From: Paroedura picta
Lineage: Eukaryota; Chordata; Lepidosauria; Squamata; Gekkonidae
NCBI RefSeq assembly: GCF_049243985.1
Contig: NC_135381.1
Location: 19,393,345 to 19,457,344 of the forward strand
Direction: 5' to 3'
Length of the DNA: 64,000 nt
The notes beneath the pieces are model-generated. The model did no database searches, had not been told where the DNA came from, and saw only the letters and a program-made list of their open reading frames with translations. Within the stretch, counting starts at the first letter, position 1; every line of letters begins with the position of its first letter. Both the position numbers and the translations under genes were made by a program. Of the stretch, positions 12,801 through 23,375 are shown one piece after another.

Positions 12801-15800
12801 CAAGTACGCTGGAGGGGAAACGAGCAAAGGTGATGAGCTACGCTTTGGCCGTAAGTATGGGTTGAAGGAGACAATGGTTGCACGAGATTGTAATGACAGA
12901 GGGGGGCGGGTGCTGGGAGATTGACTTCTCCCTCTCAGCCTACGGTTGCCTGTTGCTGTTTCCACAGCCAAGCCCATGCGAATCAAAGAGGACATCCTGG
13001 CCTGCACGGCCGCAGAGCTTAATTATGGCTTGGCTCAGTTTGTCAAGGAAGTCACCCGGCCCAACGGCGAACGCTACGAGCCTGACAGCATCTATTACCT
13101 CTGCCTTGGCATACAGCAGGTAAGAAGGTCCTGGTCTCACACGTCCTCTCCCTTGTCCTGCACGTCAGCATCAAGTAAGGAAGAGATTTCTTTGCGGCTC
13201 TTCCCGTGGGCAAAAGGCTCCTCTGTAGCAGGGAGTACCACGTGCCAGGAGTCTGGCAATGACTCAATCTGCAGGTGTAGGGGGGAGGGGCTAAGTTTGC
13301 ATTCCCCCTGCTTGATTCTGTACTTCTCCCCCACTCTTGCCACCAGTATCTGCTAGAGAACAATCGCATGGTCAACATCTTCACAGACCTCTACTACTTG
13401 ACCTTCGTTCAGGAGCTCAACAAGACGCTCAGCGGCTGGCAGCCCACCACAATCCTGCCCAACAGTATGTCATTTGATGGGGCATATATGCCCGTTCTCT
13501 TCGGGCACGCTGGGATTCTCTGAGGGCCTTTCCCTGATGCTGGGAAAGGGTTAGCAGGCAGTCAGCTGGGCGCAAGCTTGGTCTGGAAGCCTCTAAATCA
13601 GGGGTAGTCAAAGTGAGGCCCTCCAGATGTCCATGGACTACAATTCCCATGAGCCCCTGCCAGCGGCAGGGGCTCATGGGAATTGTAGTCCATGGACATC
13701 TGGAGGGCCGCAGTTTGATTACCCCTGCTCTAAATCAACTTCTGTTCTGAGTGTCCACGTTCCCCTCCACGCACACAGCTGATCCTGTTTAGGATTAATC
13801 ATTTTGTGCGGCATGCTTTCTGTTCCTACAGTCACACCCTTAGCCAATTTACACCCTTCTAAAGCCCCTTGAGAGCCTCTTGTGGCGCTGGCTGTTAAGG
13901 CAGCCAACATGCAGTCTGAAGCTCTGACTATGAGGTTGGGAGTTCGATCCCAGCAGCTGGCTCAAATTTTACTCAGCCTTCCATCCTTCCAAGGTCGGTA
14001 AAATGAGTACCCAGCTTGCTGGGAGGTAAAAAGGTAATGACTGGGGAAGAGAATGGCAAACCACCCCGTATTGAGTCTGCCATGAAAACACTAGAGGGCG
14101 TCACCCCAAGGGTCAGACATGACTCGGTGCTTGCACAGGGGATACCTTTACCTTTAAAGCCCCTTGAAGTCGGCGCACTGTTAATGTCAGGCTGTTTTCA
14201 CTCCAGGATGAAGCCATGATAATCTGCATTTTTTAAACAGGTGGGACAGAGAGTGCCCAATAAGGCCTAAGGATGAGCTGTGCTTTAAATCTAGGCCCAA
14301 GTTCAATGAACAAGCTATTGAACTTCCACACTTGAATACAGCAAAGAAAATACAATTTTTATATGAGCCATAGAACCAGGATAAGAGGAGGAAGAAGAGT
14401 TGGTTCTTACATGCCACTTTTCTCTACCTGAAGGCGTTTCAGAGAGGCTTCCAATCGCCTTCCCTTTCCTCTCCCCACAACAGACACCCAGGGAGGGAGG
14501 TGAGGCTGATAAGCACCCTGATATTACTGCCCGGTCAGAACAGTTTTATCAGTGCCGTGGCGAGCCCAAGGTCACCCAGCTGGCTCCATGTGGGGGAGCG
14601 GGGAATCAAACCCAACTTGCCAGATTAGAAATCCACACTTCTAACCGCTACACCCAAGTTGGCTCTAAAACATTTAGGTTTGTTTTATTTGGGTTCCCCT
14701 TTCCTCGGACTGTTGAGAAAATGACCCACTGGCTTCTTCTTACCTGTTTCTGGCCACGCACATGTGCACACGCAGCCACAACCAAGCAGGTGAATTTCTT
14801 ATAGCAAGGGCACGTTTACTGCATCGGATCCAAACAGGAAGGTGTGCCGTGGCCTCGCAAAGGATGCTGGCTTAGCTCTGAAGGGGGTGTTGCCATGGAG
14901 TTGGGATGGGCCATGTGTCAGAGGGACGGCCTGCTCCCACCCCTCCTAAGGGAGTTCTGCAGGCTGTCATTGGAGCTCTCTTCCTCTGTGCCTGGCTGTG
15001 CTCTGACAGAGGTGGTTTGGCCTGTATGTTTGCAGACACGGTCTTCTCGCGTGTGGAAGAGGAGCACCTCTGGGAGTGCAAGCAGCTGGGCGTCTACTCC
15101 CCGTTTGTGCTCCTCAATACCCTCATGTTCTTCAACACCAAGTTCTTTGGGCTGCAGACAGCCGAGGAGCACATGCAGCTCTCCTTCACCAACGTCGTCC
15201 GACAGTCGCGCAAGTGCACCACGGCACGGGGCACCACCAAGGTGGTGAGCATCCGCTACTATGCTCCTGTACGGCACCGGAAGGGGCGAGGTAGGGAGCG
15301 CTTCATGCCCGCGTGTGCTTTTCCTGCCCATCAGCTGCGGGGGCGGCCCCTGACCCGGCTGCCTCTCTCCTTGCAGACGGCGGCCTCGGCAAACGGAAGC
15401 GGGAGGAGGAAGCGCCCGTCTTGGAGCAGCGAGAAAACCGCATGAACCCGCTGCGTTGCCCTGTCAAGTTCTACGAGTTTTATCTCTCCAAATGGTGAGG
15501 AGCTCTGGCAGGGACCCCACCTGGTTGGCTGAGACCTTAGGACACGGGTAGTCCCATTTGCTGGCAGGGGCTCCTGGGACATCTGGAGGGCCGCACTTTG
15601 ACTACCCCTGCCTTAGGAAGATGGTTGCCAGTGGGAGTGGCTGGAGCGGGGGCGCTGGAGGCAGTGTCATGACCAGTGTTGCTGACCACCCTCAAAGGGG
15701 CTGCAGGCAGGAAGAGTCCAAAAGGAAAACGTTCACAAAGATATTGATAGTTAAGGACATGAAATGTAAAAGGGGTCACTTGCGGGGCACAGTGGGTGCG

Positions 15801-16358
15801 GAATCCAGCTGTTTCCGGATCATGTTCAGAGTTTGCTCCTCTTGGCTTCTGCACAGTCGTGTGGAACTTTTTCCCTGGCTAGTAATTGCCTCCATAGGCT
15901 CGAGAACAGGGGTGACCAGTGGCTCTCCGGATGTCCATGGACTACGGTTACCATGAACCTTGAATGCTGGCAGGAGCTCATGGGAATTGTAGTCCGTGGA
16001 CACCTGGAGAGCCACAGTTTGCCCCCCCCCCTGCTTTAAGGGGTGCAGAAAGATAAGGGGTGCAGAAATGGAAGCTTTGGCTAAGCTCCTGCCCCTGCCC
16101 GTCCCTGTTTCCCACCTGGGTGAGTCTTCTTGCTTGTTCTCTTTTTCCGGCCGCAGCCCCGAGAGCCTTCGAAACCGCAACGACGTGTTCTACCTGCAGC
16201 CGGAGCGATCGTGCATCGCCGAGTCACCGCTGTGGTACTCGGTCATCCCCATGGACAAAAACATGCTCGAGAGCATGCTGAACCGTATCCTGGCCGTGCG
16301 CGAGATCTACGAGGAGCACAGCCGTGGGGGCGGCGGCCTGGATGACGATATGGACTGA
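849..16358 (+). CDS. ZMYM3: ZMYM3, MYM-type zinc finger protein 3 (19 exons, N-terminus outside window)
   Basis: Exons: 849-1061, 1640-1790, 2225-2340, 3595-3681, 4012-4162, 4637-4809, 5317-5482, 6945-7003, 7251-7410, 8206-8321, 8410-8584, 10677-10823, 11249-11352, 12682-12850, 12968-13119, 13347-13464, 15036-15290, 15377-15494, 16157-16358. All have AG/GT borders and join in phase to 943 residues plus stop; human ZMYM3 is about 1370 residues, so roughly the first 430 lie upstream. Exons 1-7 encode tandem MYM zinc fingers full of CxxC pairs (for example CCDNCG, FCSDAC, FCSEDC). Exon 10 has the Pro/Val run PIPVPIFVPVP typical of ZMYM2/3/4. Exons 14-19 form the conserved C-terminal domain, ending in an acidic tail (LDDDMD). 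ZMYM3 is known as a nuclear protein of LSD1/HDAC corepressor and DNA-repair complexes. I chose ZMYM3 over ZMYM2/4 by close recalled match and by the neighbouring GJB1. Exon 8 and the start of exon 9 are the least conserved. Confidence 0.96.
1135..1270. mobile_element. hAT MITE-A copy 1 (palindromic)
   Basis: Two near-identical inverted arms of about 62 bp (CAGGGGTAGTCAAACTGC start) around a short centre. Flanked by the 8-bp duplication TTCCAGAT. In a ZMYM3 intron. Confidence 0.93.
5483..6944 (+). other. ZMYM3: ZMYM3 intron 7
   Basis: Apart from the 5S-like SINE fragment there is nothing recognisable: GC-rich then T-rich sequence without open, splice-bordered exons matching ZMYM3. Confidence 0.6.
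5855..5960 (+). mobile_element. 5S rRNA-derived SINE fragment
   Basis: Contains AAGCTAAGCAG, a GGGCCAGGTCAGT-like block and ATGGGAGACC, matching the internal promoter region of 5S rRNA in order and spacing. Too short and altered to be a 5S gene. Intronic. Confidence 0.6.
7715..8100 (+). mobile_element. Old CR1-type LINE fragment
   Basis: Diverged CR1 3' region: the stretches around TGGGCAGTGCATTTAAG, AAACTGGAAAAGGGCAAC and ATTAGGAAGAACTTCCTG match the order of the CR1 ORF2 end and 3' UTR. No open frame survives. In the intron before exon 10. Confidence 0.6.
8830..9705 (-). mobile_element. L2 LINE 3' end, antisense
   Basis: Parallel to the better preserved L2 copy at 21775-23375 (CTCCATTTTACAGGCGTGGA, GAGCTCATTCCACC, CAATGCAGCTGCCTCAG). 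Interrupted by hAT MITE-A copy 2 at 9395-9530, so the L2 is older than the MITE. Confidence 0.8.
9395..9530. mobile_element. hAT MITE-A copy 2
   Basis: Palindromic element inside the antisense L2. Both arms carry the same copy-specific variant (CAACATGTGG / CCACATGTTG). Flanks CTGTATGG and CTCTAAGG match at 6 of 8 bases. Confidence 0.9.
9706..10676 (+). other. ZMYM3: ZMYM3 intron 11, remainder
   Basis: AT-rich intron sequence with no recognisable repeat, RNA gene or exon. Confidence 0.6.
12089..12224. mobile_element. hAT MITE-A copy 3
   Basis: Near-perfect palindrome with an exact 8-bp target duplication CCTAAGAG. In a ZMYM3 intron. Confidence 0.95.
12311..12450 (-). mobile_element. CR1 LINE 3' end, antisense
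   Basis: Contains the CR1 8-bp tail repeat (ATAGAATCATAGAATC), then AGTTGGAAGGGGCCATAG and TCTAGTCCAACCCCCTGC, the standard CR1 3' terminus read on the other strand. Confidence 0.9.
12485..12660 (+). mobile_element. tRNA-derived SINE, family 3
   Basis: A-box-like GGCTCAATGGTAGAGCA and B-box-like AAGGTTCAGTCTCC, then a tail with TGGAGAGCCACTGC. Same family as 17285-17420 and 35522-35700. Just upstream of ZMYM3 exon 14. Confidence 0.75.
13599..13727. mobile_element. hAT MITE-A copy 4
   Basis: Palindromic, with a slightly shortened centre. Exact 8-bp duplication CTCTAAAT. Confidence 0.95.
13873..14155 (+). mobile_element. Sauria-type SINE, full length
   Basis: tRNA-like head (CTTGTGGCGC, then GGGAGTTCGATCCC as B box), a conserved body (AAAATGAGTACCCAGCTTGC; GAGGGCGTCACCCCAAG) and a tail CAGGGGATACCTTTACCTTT. 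Matches the squamate Sauria SINE, whose tail is known to derive from Bov-B. Confidence 0.9.
14390..14667 (-). mobile_element. tRNA-derived SINE, family 2, antisense
   Basis: On the minus strand: a tRNA-like head (GGTGTAGCGGTTAGAAG), a B-box-like GGTTTGATTCCC, a body with CAGCTGGGTGACCTTGGGC, and a 3' region ending with ATGTAAGAACCAACTC. Same family as 24637-24907, 29241-29510, 48069-48322 and 60903-61159. Confidence 0.85.
15543..15610. mobile_element. hAT MITE-A copy 5, internally deleted
   Basis: Only the left tip and most of the right arm remain, but the exact 8-bp duplication CCTTAGGA shows it inserted or was excised in place. Just after the donor of ZMYM3 exon 18. Confidence 0.85.
15907..16033. 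mobile_element. hAT MITE-A copy 6, diverged
   Basis: Recognisable arms (CAGGGGTGACC start; GGAATTGTAGTCC in the right arm) with many differences, and no target duplication left. It looks older than the other copies. Lies 120 bp before the last ZMYM3 exon. Confidence 0.75.
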
Positions 16359-17185
16359 GCGGGTGGCAGCCTGTCCAGAGGGAGACTGTGGGGCCCAGTG
16401 CTGCTCCAGCCAGATGGTGGGGAATGGGGAGGTGTGGCTAGCTGCCCCTTCCCTGCCTGGGGTTACAGGCATGTAGGACTCTTTCACACGCCCCACTCCA
16501 TGCTAGTGGCAACCTGCTCCCCCCCCCCCCCGAGGGGCCAGCGCCTCCCGCCCTTCCCCCTCTTCCCGTGCTGCCTAGGAGTGCCTGCCTGCCTGCCTGC
16601 CTGCCTGCTCCTTCCCCCCTGGCCAGGGTCTCCTTCTGGGGCACCAGGCTGGGAGAGGGCAGAGTAATGAATTGTTCCTTGGGGTCGAGGAGGACGTGGA
16701 GGGCATCCTGGCTGGTGTAGGGGCCTTGTTGGGTGGGCAGGAGCCTTCCTCTGAGTAGGGGGAGAGGGGCATTGGCTCCTTGTGTGCACATTCTCTTGCT
16801 TGGGGCTTTCTTCTCTGCCCTGGGTGGCAGCCCTCCCCCTCCCGACTGGATACTCTGCTGGGGGGAGCAGGCCCTAAATGACATCTGCCCTGCTTCCTCG
16901 AGGCACAGCTTGTCCACCGCCGCATGGGACAGCGGCTGCCCGGCATCCCTACTCCTTCCTTCTTTGTGTGTGTGTGTGTGTGTTGCGTTGAACTCTGAGC
17001 TATGGCTGGTGGTGGTGCCGTCTGTCGAGCCTGTATATATTGTTCTGGCCCAGCCCCTGTCTGTATCCTTGTCACGAGTGAGCCAGTTGCGGGTCTCATT
17101 GTAGTGATACCGGGGTGCTAGGACCCGCCCCGTGTCTCTCTGGAAACCATTCATTTCAAATAAAGGCACAAAACCTGCGTGCTGT
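16359..17185 (+). other. ZMYM3: ZMYM3 3' untranslated region
   Basis: GC-rich sequence between the ZMYM3 stop codon and the polyadenylation signal. It holds a short TGCC repeat (about 16583-16607) and a TG repeat (about 16969-16984). No other gene is seen. The 3' end is inferred about 20 bases after the AATAAA. Confidence 0.75.
17159..17164 (+). terminator. ZMYM3: Polyadenylation signal of ZMYM3
   Basis: Canonical AATAAA 801 bases after the ZMYM3 stop, the first in the 3' UTR, followed by a T/G-rich stretch. It leaves about 0.86 kb to the stop codon of the convergent alpha connexin. Confidence 0.75.
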
Positions 17186-17284
17186 CTTTGCCTCTCTTTT
17201 GGCAGTGAGGACAGGCTGCGGCTTCTCCTGGTCGGCTCCGCTTCCCTGCATCGGAGCCTGCGTACCAGCTGGCGTCCAAGACCG

Positions 17285-17420
17285 AGGCGAGGGGCCGGGG
17301 CTCAGTGCTAGAGCATCTGATTTGCACGTGGAAAGCCCCAGGTTTGATCCTTGGCATCTCCAGGTAGAGAAAGGCTTCAGTGATGTGAAAGACCTGAAAC
17401 TCAGAGCACTTGCTTGCCAG
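17285..17420 (+). mobile_element. tRNA-derived SINE, family 3
   Basis: GGGGCTCAGTGCTAGAGCAT (A box) and CAGGTTTGATCCTTGGCATC (B box), followed by GATGTGAAAGACCTGAAACT. Sits just past the ZMYM3 polyadenylation site. Confidence 0.75.
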
Positions 17421-18028
17421 AATATAGTCCCTGTATTCCAGTGCTGTGACAGACTCATGTGCAGAGGAGAGGCGAGTTCAGTCTCTGCCATAACTCTCCC
17501 CCCTTTGCTTCCCTGTTTGTAACTGGGGGACCCATGGAGGCGTTTCTGCCTGTTGCTTGGGTGTCTCTGTCTGTTCCTGACCACCAGGTGGCAGGAGGCT
17601 TTGCAGACCTCACCCTAGACCCAAACATGAGGCACACACCCAGCTCTCTCTGCTGCTGGCTTTCCTGCTTTTCCTTCCAAAGGACAAAAGGGACGGCTTC
17701 TACCACTCTTAAAAGGGGGGGATATGGAAAGTACCATTTGTTCTTATGTGCTCTGTTTAGCCATGAGACCAGCCCAGAATGTTCTGCTCTGTTGCAGAGA
17801 CCACCGGTGCAGTCTCCGCTCCTGTCCCTCTCTTTAGCTATGTCTGCCGATCTTTAAAGGGGCAGCGCCCAGGCAACGAAAGGGTTCTCCCCTCATCAGC
17901 ACTCCCACTTCTCTCTTTCAAGGCTCCTGGCTTCTGCATCTCTTCTTCTCTAGTCAGGCAATGGGGAGAGGCTTGGGGGGTTGGGTTCTAGGCCGGTTAT
18001 GTCAGCTCCACTGCCAGCCTCTGGTGGG

Positions 18029-18955
18029 CTAAACAGCTAGGTCACTGGGCTTCCATTTGCTGCTGGTCTTGCCACACTTGCTGTCTCGCTTCTGGCTTGC
18101 AACCCAAGTGGGGCTGTCTGTCACCACCCCTGCTCCAGGGCTCTCCCCCCTAGTGGCTTTGTCACCCACCTGCACAGAGATACTATGGGATGGAGTCGGG
18201 TTGTCGTGTCCCTGGGGGTCAGGGCCCATAGCTGCGTCCTCGGCACCTGGACTGCATCGGGCTGACTGCCTTGTCCTGCATTTGGTGAAGGCCACGTGGT
18301 ACATCTCTACTACGTTGAGCAGGAGGGAGAGGCAGGCCACAGCTAGCATGAAGAGGATGAAGATAGTTTTTTCAGTGGGGCGGGAGATGTAGCAATTGAC
18401 TGTGTTGGGGCAGGGCCAGCGGCTGCAAGTGTAGAGAGGTTTCAGCTCGAAACCGTACAGGACATACTGGCCCAAGATGAAGCCCACTTCAAAGAGGGTC
18501 TTGAAGATGATGTTGCAAATGTAAGTCCTCAGAATGGCTCCTTGGAGGCGGATCCTGCCTTGAGTATCCCGAACAGAGGCCCTAGTGGGATCAGGCTGCC
18601 CCATAAGGGAGCCCCCCAGAGCTTCCAGGTTTTCCTGCTTGCTCTGTTCCGTGCGCACCAGGTGCAGGATGTGGCCCAGGTAGATGAGGCTGGGTGTGGA
18701 GACAAAGATGATCTGCAGCACCCAGAACCGGATGTGGGAGATGGGGAAGGTCTGGTCATAGCAGACGCTCTGGCAGCCAGGCTGCTTGGTGTCGCAGGAG
18801 AAGTTGGACTGCTCATCCCCCCACACCTTCTCAGCCGCAGCCCCCAGCACCAGGATGCGGAAGATGAAGAGCACTGTCAGCCAGACCTTGCCCACCACTG
18901 TGGACTGCTCTTGCACACTCTCCAGGAGCCTTCCAAGCAGGTGCCAGTCCCCCAT
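18029..18955 (-). CDS. Alpha-type connexin, GJA3/GJA8-like
   Basis: A 308-residue gap-junction subunit. The start is the [12 protein letters not shown] methionine: a splice acceptor lies 20 bases upstream (exon begins at 18975), as usual for connexins with the whole coding region in one exon, so the open frame further upstream is intron. Both extracellular loops have the connexin cysteines: C-x6-C-x3-C ([12 protein letters not shown]) and C-x4-C-x5-C ([12 protein letters not shown]), the latter followed by SRPTEKTIF. Four membrane segments are evident. Motifs [27 protein letters not shown] and the C-terminus PSDLAV are closest in my memory to GJA3 (Cx46), then GJA8. The cytoplasmic tail is short, about 80 residues against about 200 in GJA3. 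It lies convergent to ZMYM3 and 4.7 kb from GJB1. The alpha/beta pairing mirrors GJA3 with GJB2/GJB6, suggesting a paralogue from the vertebrate genome duplications. Confidence 0.9.
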   Translation of the reverse strand: MGDWHLLGRLLESVQEQSTVVGKVWLTVLFIFRILVLGAAAEKVWGDEQSNFSCDTKQPGCQSVCYDQTFPISHIRFWVLQIIFVSTPSLIYLGHILHLVRTEQSKQENLEALGGSLMGQPDPTRASVRDTQGRIRLQGAILRTYICNIIFKTLFEVGFILGQYVLYGFELKPLYTCSRWPCPNTVNCYISRPTEKTIFILFMLAVACLSLLLNVVEMYHVAFTKCRTRQSARCSPGAEDAAMGPDPQGHDNPTPSHSISVQVGDKATRGESPGAGVVTDSPTWVASQKRDSKCGKTSSKWKPSDLAV

Positions 18956-18975
18956 GGACACGAGAATAGTTTGCC
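18956..18975 (-). other. 5' UTR and splice acceptor of the alpha-connexin coding exon
   Basis: A pyrimidine tract ending CTCTTTCAG precedes 20 untranslated bases and the ATG. I could not identify the upstream non-coding exon. Confidence 0.7.
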
Positions 18976-18999
18976 CTGAAAGAGAGGGGAGGGCAGATG

Positions 19000-20465
19000 C
19001 CATTAGAGGCACTTTCACACAAAGGGAGCAAGGTGCCGCGAGGGGCAGGATCTTCCTGTGCTGAGCTAGCTGACCCGGCTCCTCCTGCCTTTGTTCTCTG
19101 GTTGTGCCCATTGTGTCTCTCAAAGCTTGAGTTTAACCTGACCAGAGACAACAAAGGCCCAAGGCCTGGCTAACCAGTTACTGGCCAGGAGTAGCAGCTC
19201 CACTTCTTTCCTGTATTTAGCTCTGCTGGCCCTGCAGCACAGCCAAATTATATTAGTCTGCAGCATTACCCCTAGCCTAAGGGAAACATACAGGGGCCAC
19301 AATGCCACTGCCCTATACAAAAACTGAAATTCCTGCAGGTATGCCATTGAGGCAGGAGCAAGGAAATCCCTGCAGTAGCTGCAGCAAAACTCACCACGTC
19401 CAGCTTCAGAAGCTCCCGCATCAAGCAGCTGCAGTCCCGTTGAGCATCTCTTGTCCAAAGAACGTTGAGGAAGCGGAAAGCAAGAGCCCACAGGTGCCCG
19501 ACCAGCGGTTCCCGTTTGTTGGTACGACCACCGGGGAACTGAGCTCTTGAGTCTCTGCTCAAGGCAGGAGCCTTGTTGCCACCAGAGCTTTGTTGCTCAT
19601 TGGCTCTTGCCATGACTGACCGGCACAGTAGCCACTGGGGGGTTGGGGGGCGACCTCTGTCTTTATTTTCGGCTTGGGCACTTTGCTAATTATAACCCCT
19701 CCTGCAGGGTGAGTGTGCATGGTACAGGGGTTATATTTAGGTAAGTGCTCTCCAGCTTGCAGGACCTTGGAATGACCCGCCTCCGGCTGCATGTGTGCTG
19801 TTAGAGGGTCATTTCCTTCCTCTGGCTGGCCCAGCATGGGAACCATAGCAGTCCGCTCCCCTTTACGGCTGACTCCTTCCTCCAACCTGGAGCGGCATGA
19901 CATTGTGGGGAAGTGCTTCCTCCAGCACAACTTTCCATCTGCTCCCATATCAGCGACAGGGTCGCCAGCCGCTCTCCTCTGTGACCCCTTCTGTGGGCCA
20001 CTAGGAGAGGTAGGTGAGCAGCTGCAGTTAACAGTTGTGGACTCTGTCCTTTTGTTGTCCCACTGGCAAACATTCCCTGTGCCCTTGCATAGCAATTGGG
20101 CCTGCAGAGGTTAGAGATTGCTTGGAACAAACAAAGTCAAAATGTTTTAACAGTGGTGACAGCGGATTCTTATCCACCTGCTGTGTGAACCGGACCAGCA
20201 AGTTGCTTGTTCTGAACGGCTGGTGCCTCGTCAGTCTTGCTTCAGGTGGGCTAGCTTTTAAAAAGTGGCACGTGTAGGGGTGGTAAAGACTTAACAAAAT
20301 TCAAAAAGCATCAGTTATGCATAACCATTTTATTGCCTATAATAATAATAATAACAAATACTGCCATGTGATACATACAAGGAGGGGGGCTTTCATTCAG
20401 CCTGATAAAAGATCCTGGGAAACTCAAAACCTCCAGCCACTTCTGGGCTATTTTGGTTGGTCCTA
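19000..20465. other. Region between the connexin genes, nothing recognised
   Basis: Should hold the alpha-connexin 5' intron and promoter. I see no clear TATA box, CpG island or repeat here. Longer open stretches have no family resemblance. Confidence 0.5.
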
Positions 20466-20470
20466 AAACA

Positions 20471-20595
20471 GTAATGACTGGGGAAGGCACTGGCAAGGCC
20501 ACCCTGTATTGAGTCTGCCACGAATACGCTAGAGGGCGTCACCCCAAGGGTCAGACAGGACCCGGTGCTTGCACAGGGGATACCTTTACCTTTTT
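20471..20595 (+). mobile_element. Sauria-type SINE, 3' part
   Basis: Starts within the body (GTAATGACTGGGGAAGGCAC) and runs to the TACCTTTACC tail. The tRNA head is missing. Confidence 0.88.
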
Positions 20596-21774
20596 AATCT
20601 AAAGCTATTACAGGGCTGTTGTTTTTGGAGTAGTTCTATGGATGTATATGGCATTCTTCCATATAAAAATGTGAACAACTAAAATCAGGAAGGGTCAGAG
20701 ATCAGGCACGGGAGCTGGCATCCTCTTTTGCCACAGTCATATCAAAATACTCCCCAAAGATACAGAATTATTATTTTTCACCATTTCAGAGAAAAGGGAA
20801 GATTTGGATTGCTGAGTACAGGCAAGGCATGTCCACTCGAACCCCACTACTCTCCAGGACTGGCTCCGCTTCCCTCAATCCTACCTGGCTGAGCAACCCA
20901 AAACAACCTTACTCAGAATTAAGCCCTACTCTATTTAGGAAAATGTTCTTCAGACGGAAAGCCTGGTCTTCGTAGTCAGCTGACAGGAGTCTCCCTCTAG
21001 TGGCGTCTGTAAGGCAGCAAACTTGAACAAGGACTCCATGGGGAAAGATTTGACCTCTGTCTTACAGCTGAACATGTGAACTGCCTGTGTTGAAATGTCC
21101 TGTGCTCAAGGTGTTTGTGGTGGAACAGGGATATGAAACCGGGGAGAAGAGCGCCCCCCCCACACACACACACACAAACCTTGGCTTGGCAACCTCCCAA
21201 CCTTTCCCTTGCCAAATGAGAGCAATAACCAAGACTAAGGATTGGTCCCACTTTTACACCTGTCCCCTTGGCAAAATTTGAAGAGGGCTCCTGTCTGTCA
21301 TTCCTGCCTAGGCAATTGGCTCCTCTTGGACTTCTCCCTACCCTGCTGGGGAGGGGCACAGGAGCCCTGCTGGGGCAAAAAGATGGCAGTCCTGCACGGC
21401 GGCCTCCTCCTCTGGTGCTTGTGTCACGACCGCTCAGATTCAGGACACAGAAGATGGCCATTGGGTGCCAGGCTATAAACACACAGACTGAAGCAGCTGT
21501 TGTATGGCCCTGCAGAAAGGCAGGCGTCCTTGTGGTTTTATTTCTGCGCTGCAAAACTGCAACATTTACAGTGATGAAATCAAAATTTTGCTTCCAGAAT
21601 TTACAAAGCAAAAGGATGCACATTGTGAGATTATATTGATTTCTCCACCCCTTTGCTTTTGGATTACAATGAGCACAAGGTGGTATGGGACACAAGGAAG
21701 ACAGGGAAGGGTCTCCCAGAACTGCCGCTGTAACTGAGGTCTGCTTGGAGGCCACTGTTATTTTTTTTTCAATC
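20596..21774. other. Intergenic, nothing recognised
   Basis: Unique-looking sequence with a short CA repeat near 21163-21176. No gene or repeat identified. Confidence 0.5.
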
Positions 21775-23375
21775 ATTATTTAAATTTATTTCCCACCACT
21801 CCTGAGAACAGCTCGTGGCGGGTTACAAATTGTCCCCGCTAAAATTCCATTAAAAACATTACAAGGGAAATAAATCATACAATAAAAAACAAAACGATGG
21901 TGCAATTATTTGATTCTCCCATCCCCCCAATACACATCTCATAAGGGAGTGGGGAAGAGGTGGCCATTGATGACATATGGCCCAACACTGCCTAGCACCA
22001 GGGGTGGGGGGGTGGCAGCAATCAGATCTTCCTCACCGCCCCGGCCTCAACTGTAGACCTGGCGGAAGAGCTCCGTTTTGCAGGCCCTGCGGAATGCTGA
22101 AAGCTCCCACAGGGCCTGCAGCTTGGCCGGGAGCTCATTCCACCAGGTAGGGGCCAGGACTGAAAAGGCCCTGGCCCTGGATGAATGAGGCCAGGTGTGC
22201 TTCTCTGGGGCCAGGAATGACCAGTAAGTTGGTACCCACGAAGTGTAAGGCTCTGCAGGGGGCATAGGGCGACAGGCATTCCTTCAGGTATGTGGGACCC
22301 AGACCGCAAAGGGCCTTAAAGGTCAAAACCTCGTATCAGACCTGGGCAGTAGCTGGCAACCAATACAGCTGCCTCAGCACAGGCTGGATAGGGGCCTTCC
22401 AAGATATTCTTGGTAGGACCCTAGCAGCTGCATTTTGTATCAACTGCAATTTCCGGATCAGGGACAAGAGCAGGCCTGTGTAGTGTGAGTTACAGAAATC
22501 TATTCTGGAGGTGTCCATGGCATGGATCACCGTAGCCTGGAGGTGAGAACATGCTTGGCCAGCTACCCTCTTGACCTTGTGCCTCCATGGTAAGTGAGGC
22601 ATCCATGGTCACACACAAATTTCTGGCCTGGGGTGCAGTCATAAGTTGTGTCCCTGCCAGAGTAATCACTCTTCCTGACCTGCCCCCCTACATCCCAGCC
22701 ACAGGACCTCCGTCTTGGAGGGGCTGCATTTCAGATGAGTCTGCTCAAGCCATTCAGCCACTGCTTCCAAGCATCTGGCAAAGGTTCTGGGGGGTTGTCC
22801 GGGTGGCCACCCATGAAGAGATAGAGCTGGGTATCATCAGCCTATTGATGACAACCCAGCCCAAAGCTCTGCACCAGCTGGGCCAGAGGGCGCATAAAGA
22901 TGTTAAAAAGCACAGGGGGAGAGAACTGCGCCCTGTAGGATCCCACAAGGCAGTCAGTAGGAGTGTAACAAATCCTCCCCCGCAGCAACCCTCTGGGTCC
23001 GGTTATAGCAAAAGGAGCATAATCCATTTCCCCATCCTGGTGAGGCGGTGGGCCAACAACTCAGGTCGACCATATCAAAAGCAGCTGACCAATTTAACAG
23101 AACAAGCATGGCCAATCCACCCCGATCCAGCTGGCAACAAAGGTCACCCATTAGGGTGACCAGCACCATCTCTACCTTGTGGCCAGGATGGAAGCCAGAC
23201 TGATTTGGGTCAAGAGCCAAAGTTTCATCCAAGAATGCCAGGAGCTGGTCTGCCGCGGCCCTGCCAACTACCTTACCCAGGAACACCAAATGCGAAACTG
23301 GGCAATAGCTGACAGGGTCCCACAGGTCCAGAGATGTCCCTGCCCTACTCTCCCGAGCAGCACTTAGAGAGATCA
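21775..23375 (-). mobile_element. L2 LINE, 5'-truncated, antisense
   Basis: Minus-strand frames show the L2 reverse transcriptase in order: LGKVVGRAAADQLLAFLDET, FHPGHKVEMVLVTLMGDLC, a WSAAFDMVD catalytic block, VLFNIFMRPLAQLV, then the C-terminal LIQNAAARVLPRISWKAPI and LRQLYWLPAT. The 3' UTR ends in CCACCACTCCTGAGAAC. Several stops and frame changes make it inactive. It separates GJB1 from the alpha connexin. Confidence 0.9.

Noticed and set aside
13873-13940. tRNA genes suggested by A/B-box sequences
   Set aside because: These are heads of tRNA-derived SINEs with SINE bodies and tails, not folded, terminated tRNA genes.
16438-17169. 243-residue open frame antisense to the ZMYM3 3' UTR
   Set aside because: GC-rich UTR shadow containing simple repeats; no domain.
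18956-19123. 56-residue N-terminal extension of the alpha connexin
   Set aside because: A splice acceptor lies between it and the connexin MGDW start, and connexins begin with that motif.
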